From Flavobacteriales bacterium UBA1993 (GTDB lineage Bacteria; Bacteroidota; Bacteroidia; Flavobacteriales_G; Salibacteraceae), in contig DDCZ01000055.1 of the NCBI GenBank assembly GCA_002336485.1, positions 138,138 through 154,055 on the forward strand: a DNA stretch of 15,918 nucleotides, in the 5' to 3' direction. Position 1 is the stretch's first letter; the number at the start of each line of letters is the position of its first letter. This document shows, one piece after another, positions 15,508 to 15,918 of this stretch. Position numbers and translations under genes: made by a program. Under the pieces are notes generated by a model. That model ran no database searches, was not told the DNA's origin, and was given only the letters and a program-made list of their open reading frames with translations.

Positions 15508-15536
15508 TTGGGAATTGTTAAAAACCAAAAGCTTTG
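15508..15536 (+). promoter_or_regulatory. Candidate promoter of the tRNA gene
   Basis: TTG at 15508-15510, an 18-nt spacer and AAGCTTTG at 15529-15536 match TTG-N17-23-TAnnTTTG with one mismatch in the first base of the -7 box. Transcription would start near 15543, about 10 nt before the mature tRNA. The spacer length equals that of the UbiA-family promoter. Confidence 0.5.
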
Positions 15537-15552
15537 AGATTTCGATCTCGTT

Positions 15553-15626
15553 GGTCCTATAGCTCAGTTGGTTAGAGCACCTGACTCATAATCAGGTGGT
15601 CCATGGTTCGAGTCCATGTGGGACCA
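15553..15626 (+). tRNA. tRNA with CAT anticodon (elongator Met, or Ile2 decoded with lysidine)
   Basis: A complete 74-nt cloverleaf is visible. The acceptor stem GGTCCTA/TGGGACC has 7 bp including one G-T; the D arm has stem GCTC/GAGC; the anticodon stem is CCTGA/TCAGG with loop CTCATAA (anticodon at 15587-15589); the T arm is CATGG/CCATG with loop TTCGAGT; the discriminator is A15626. CCA is not encoded. The anticodon stem lacks the three G-C pairs of initiator tRNA, so it is not tRNA-fMet. Pairs C4-G69 and C5-G68, together with A73, are features TilS recognises in E. coli tRNA-Ile2, so Ile2 is a real option; elongator Met cannot be excluded. Confidence 0.95.
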
Positions 15627-15630
15627 CGAA

Positions 15631-15670
15631 TTAAACCCTCATCGTTTTGATAGCGTTGGGGGTTTTTTAT
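15631..15670 (+). terminator. Rho-independent terminator after the tRNA
   Basis: AAACCCTCA (15633-15641) pairs with TGGGGGTTT (15657-15665) with one G-T wobble. The stem extends through a T-T mismatch to CG/CG, and six T (15663-15668) follow. It lies directly behind the tRNA and should end its transcript. Confidence 0.82.
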
Positions 15671-15725
15671 TATGAGCCAGAGGTCGTCTTAATTTTATTG
15701 CTAGTGTTGGTACGACTAGGTTTCA

Positions 15726-15746
15726 TGATTGTTTAAAAAACAATCA
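15726..15746. repeat. Perfect 9-bp inverted repeat (operator-like dyad)
   Basis: TGATTGTTT (15726-15734) and AAACAATCA (15738-15746) form a perfect dyad around a 3-nt AAA spacer. There is no T-run on either side, so it does not look like a terminator. The size fits a binding site for a dimeric regulator, but none is encoded nearby. Confidence 0.6.
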
Positions 15747-15847
15747 ATCACCTTTTTGCTCCACCAACTTTCGCTAAAAACAGAGGCAATAATCAAACAT
15801 AGAAGGAACACGCTATACGGCCTGAAAAGTACAAAAAACATCGTTTT

Positions 15848-15877
15848 AGACAGTTTTCAGACAGTTATGAGACAGTT
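15848..15877 (+). repeat. Three AGACAGTT direct repeats at 11-bp spacing; candidate LytTR-type operator
   Basis: AGACAGTT occurs exactly at 15848, 15859 and 15870, separated by TTC and ATG, so the period is one DNA helical turn. The core ACAGTT agrees with the LytTR-domain site consensus [TA][AC][CA]GTTN[AG][TG]. The third copy (ACAGTTAAT) fits it in full; the first two fit the first six positions. LytTR regulators such as AgrA bind direct repeats about two turns apart, the spacing of copies one and three here (22 bp). Confidence 0.55.
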
Positions 15878-15918
15878 AATTTACCCTCAATGACGATGTC
15901 AGTTTGATGAATTACCCC

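Larger units (their letters stand above)
15671..15918. other. Gene-poor right edge with dyad and phased direct repeats
   Basis: No convincing gene was found in these 248 bases. The longest item noticed is a 41-codon minus-strand frame (15716-15841), hydrophobic at the start, with no recognisable family. The stretch is AT-rich and holds a perfect dyad at 15726-15746 and three 8-bp direct repeats at 15848-15877, which suggest a regulatory region for a gene beyond the window edge or for the small frame. Confidence 0.5.

Noticed and set aside
15683..15720. Short inverted repeats (GTCGT/ACGAC and CTAGT/ACTAG) after the tRNA terminator
   Set aside because: Five-base arms are expected by chance in AT-rich DNA and no T-run or gene context supports them.
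15553..15918. tRNA 3' end as an integration (att) site with a mobile element to the right
   Set aside because: No second copy of the tRNA 3' end, integrase or element boundary is visible before the window ends.
1..15918. CRISPR arrays, insertion sequences, defence or biosynthetic clusters
   Set aside because: No spaced repeats of CRISPR size, transposase motifs, terminal inverted repeats or clustered system genes were seen on either strand.

Overview
The window looks like chromosomal DNA from a marine-type Bacteroidota bacterium, most likely of order Flavobacteriales. The grounds are: secreted proteins ending in type IX secretion (T9SS) sorting domains, a TonB-dependent receptor paired with a DUF4249 lipoprotein, TTG-N18-TAnnTTTG promoters of the Bacteroidota type, few obvious Shine-Dalgarno sequences, and a tRNA whose CCA end is not encoded. 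The genus cannot be fixed from this window.

Layout. (1) 1-4509, plus strand: two tandem paralogous secreted M43 zinc metalloproteases with the same domain order; the first is cut by the left window edge. (2) 4499-5750, minus strand: an ArsC/Spx-family protein followed by an EamA/DMT membrane transporter, overlapping by 8 nt. (3) 5799-6899, plus strand: a divergent YbhN/LPG-synthase-TM family membrane protein. (4) 6900-7320: no confident gene. It holds a reading frame that lacks an ATG, and an inverted repeat ahead of the next gene. (5) 7321-8475, plus strand: a PLP-dependent trans-sulfuration enzyme. (6) 8496-11869, minus strand: a TonB-dependent receptor and a DUF4249 lipoprotein with a 4-nt overlap. 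(7) 11967-12878, plus strand: a UbiA-family prenyltransferase behind a good promoter. (8) 12934-14364, plus strand: a small lipoprotein and a small secreted protein with a reduced T9SS-like tail, closed by a strong terminator. (9) 14429-15436: methylmalonyl-CoA epimerase convergent with a YihX-like HAD phosphatase. (10) 15553-15626: a CAT-anticodon tRNA with its own promoter and terminator. (11) 15671-15918: no confident gene, but a perfect dyad and three phased direct repeats that resemble a LytTR-type operator.

Most of the window is housekeeping or common Bacteroidota cell-envelope content, and no multi-gene defence, mobile or biosynthetic system is visible. Genes cooperate only in local pairs: the protease pair, the ArsC/EamA pair and the receptor/lipoprotein pair. 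The signals most worth a second look are the phased repeats near the right edge, the structured leader before the trans-sulfuration gene, and the start-less reading frame at 6884-7180. Several start codons were moved from the longest open frame, either because the upstream codon lies inside a promoter box or because the family's N-terminus begins later.
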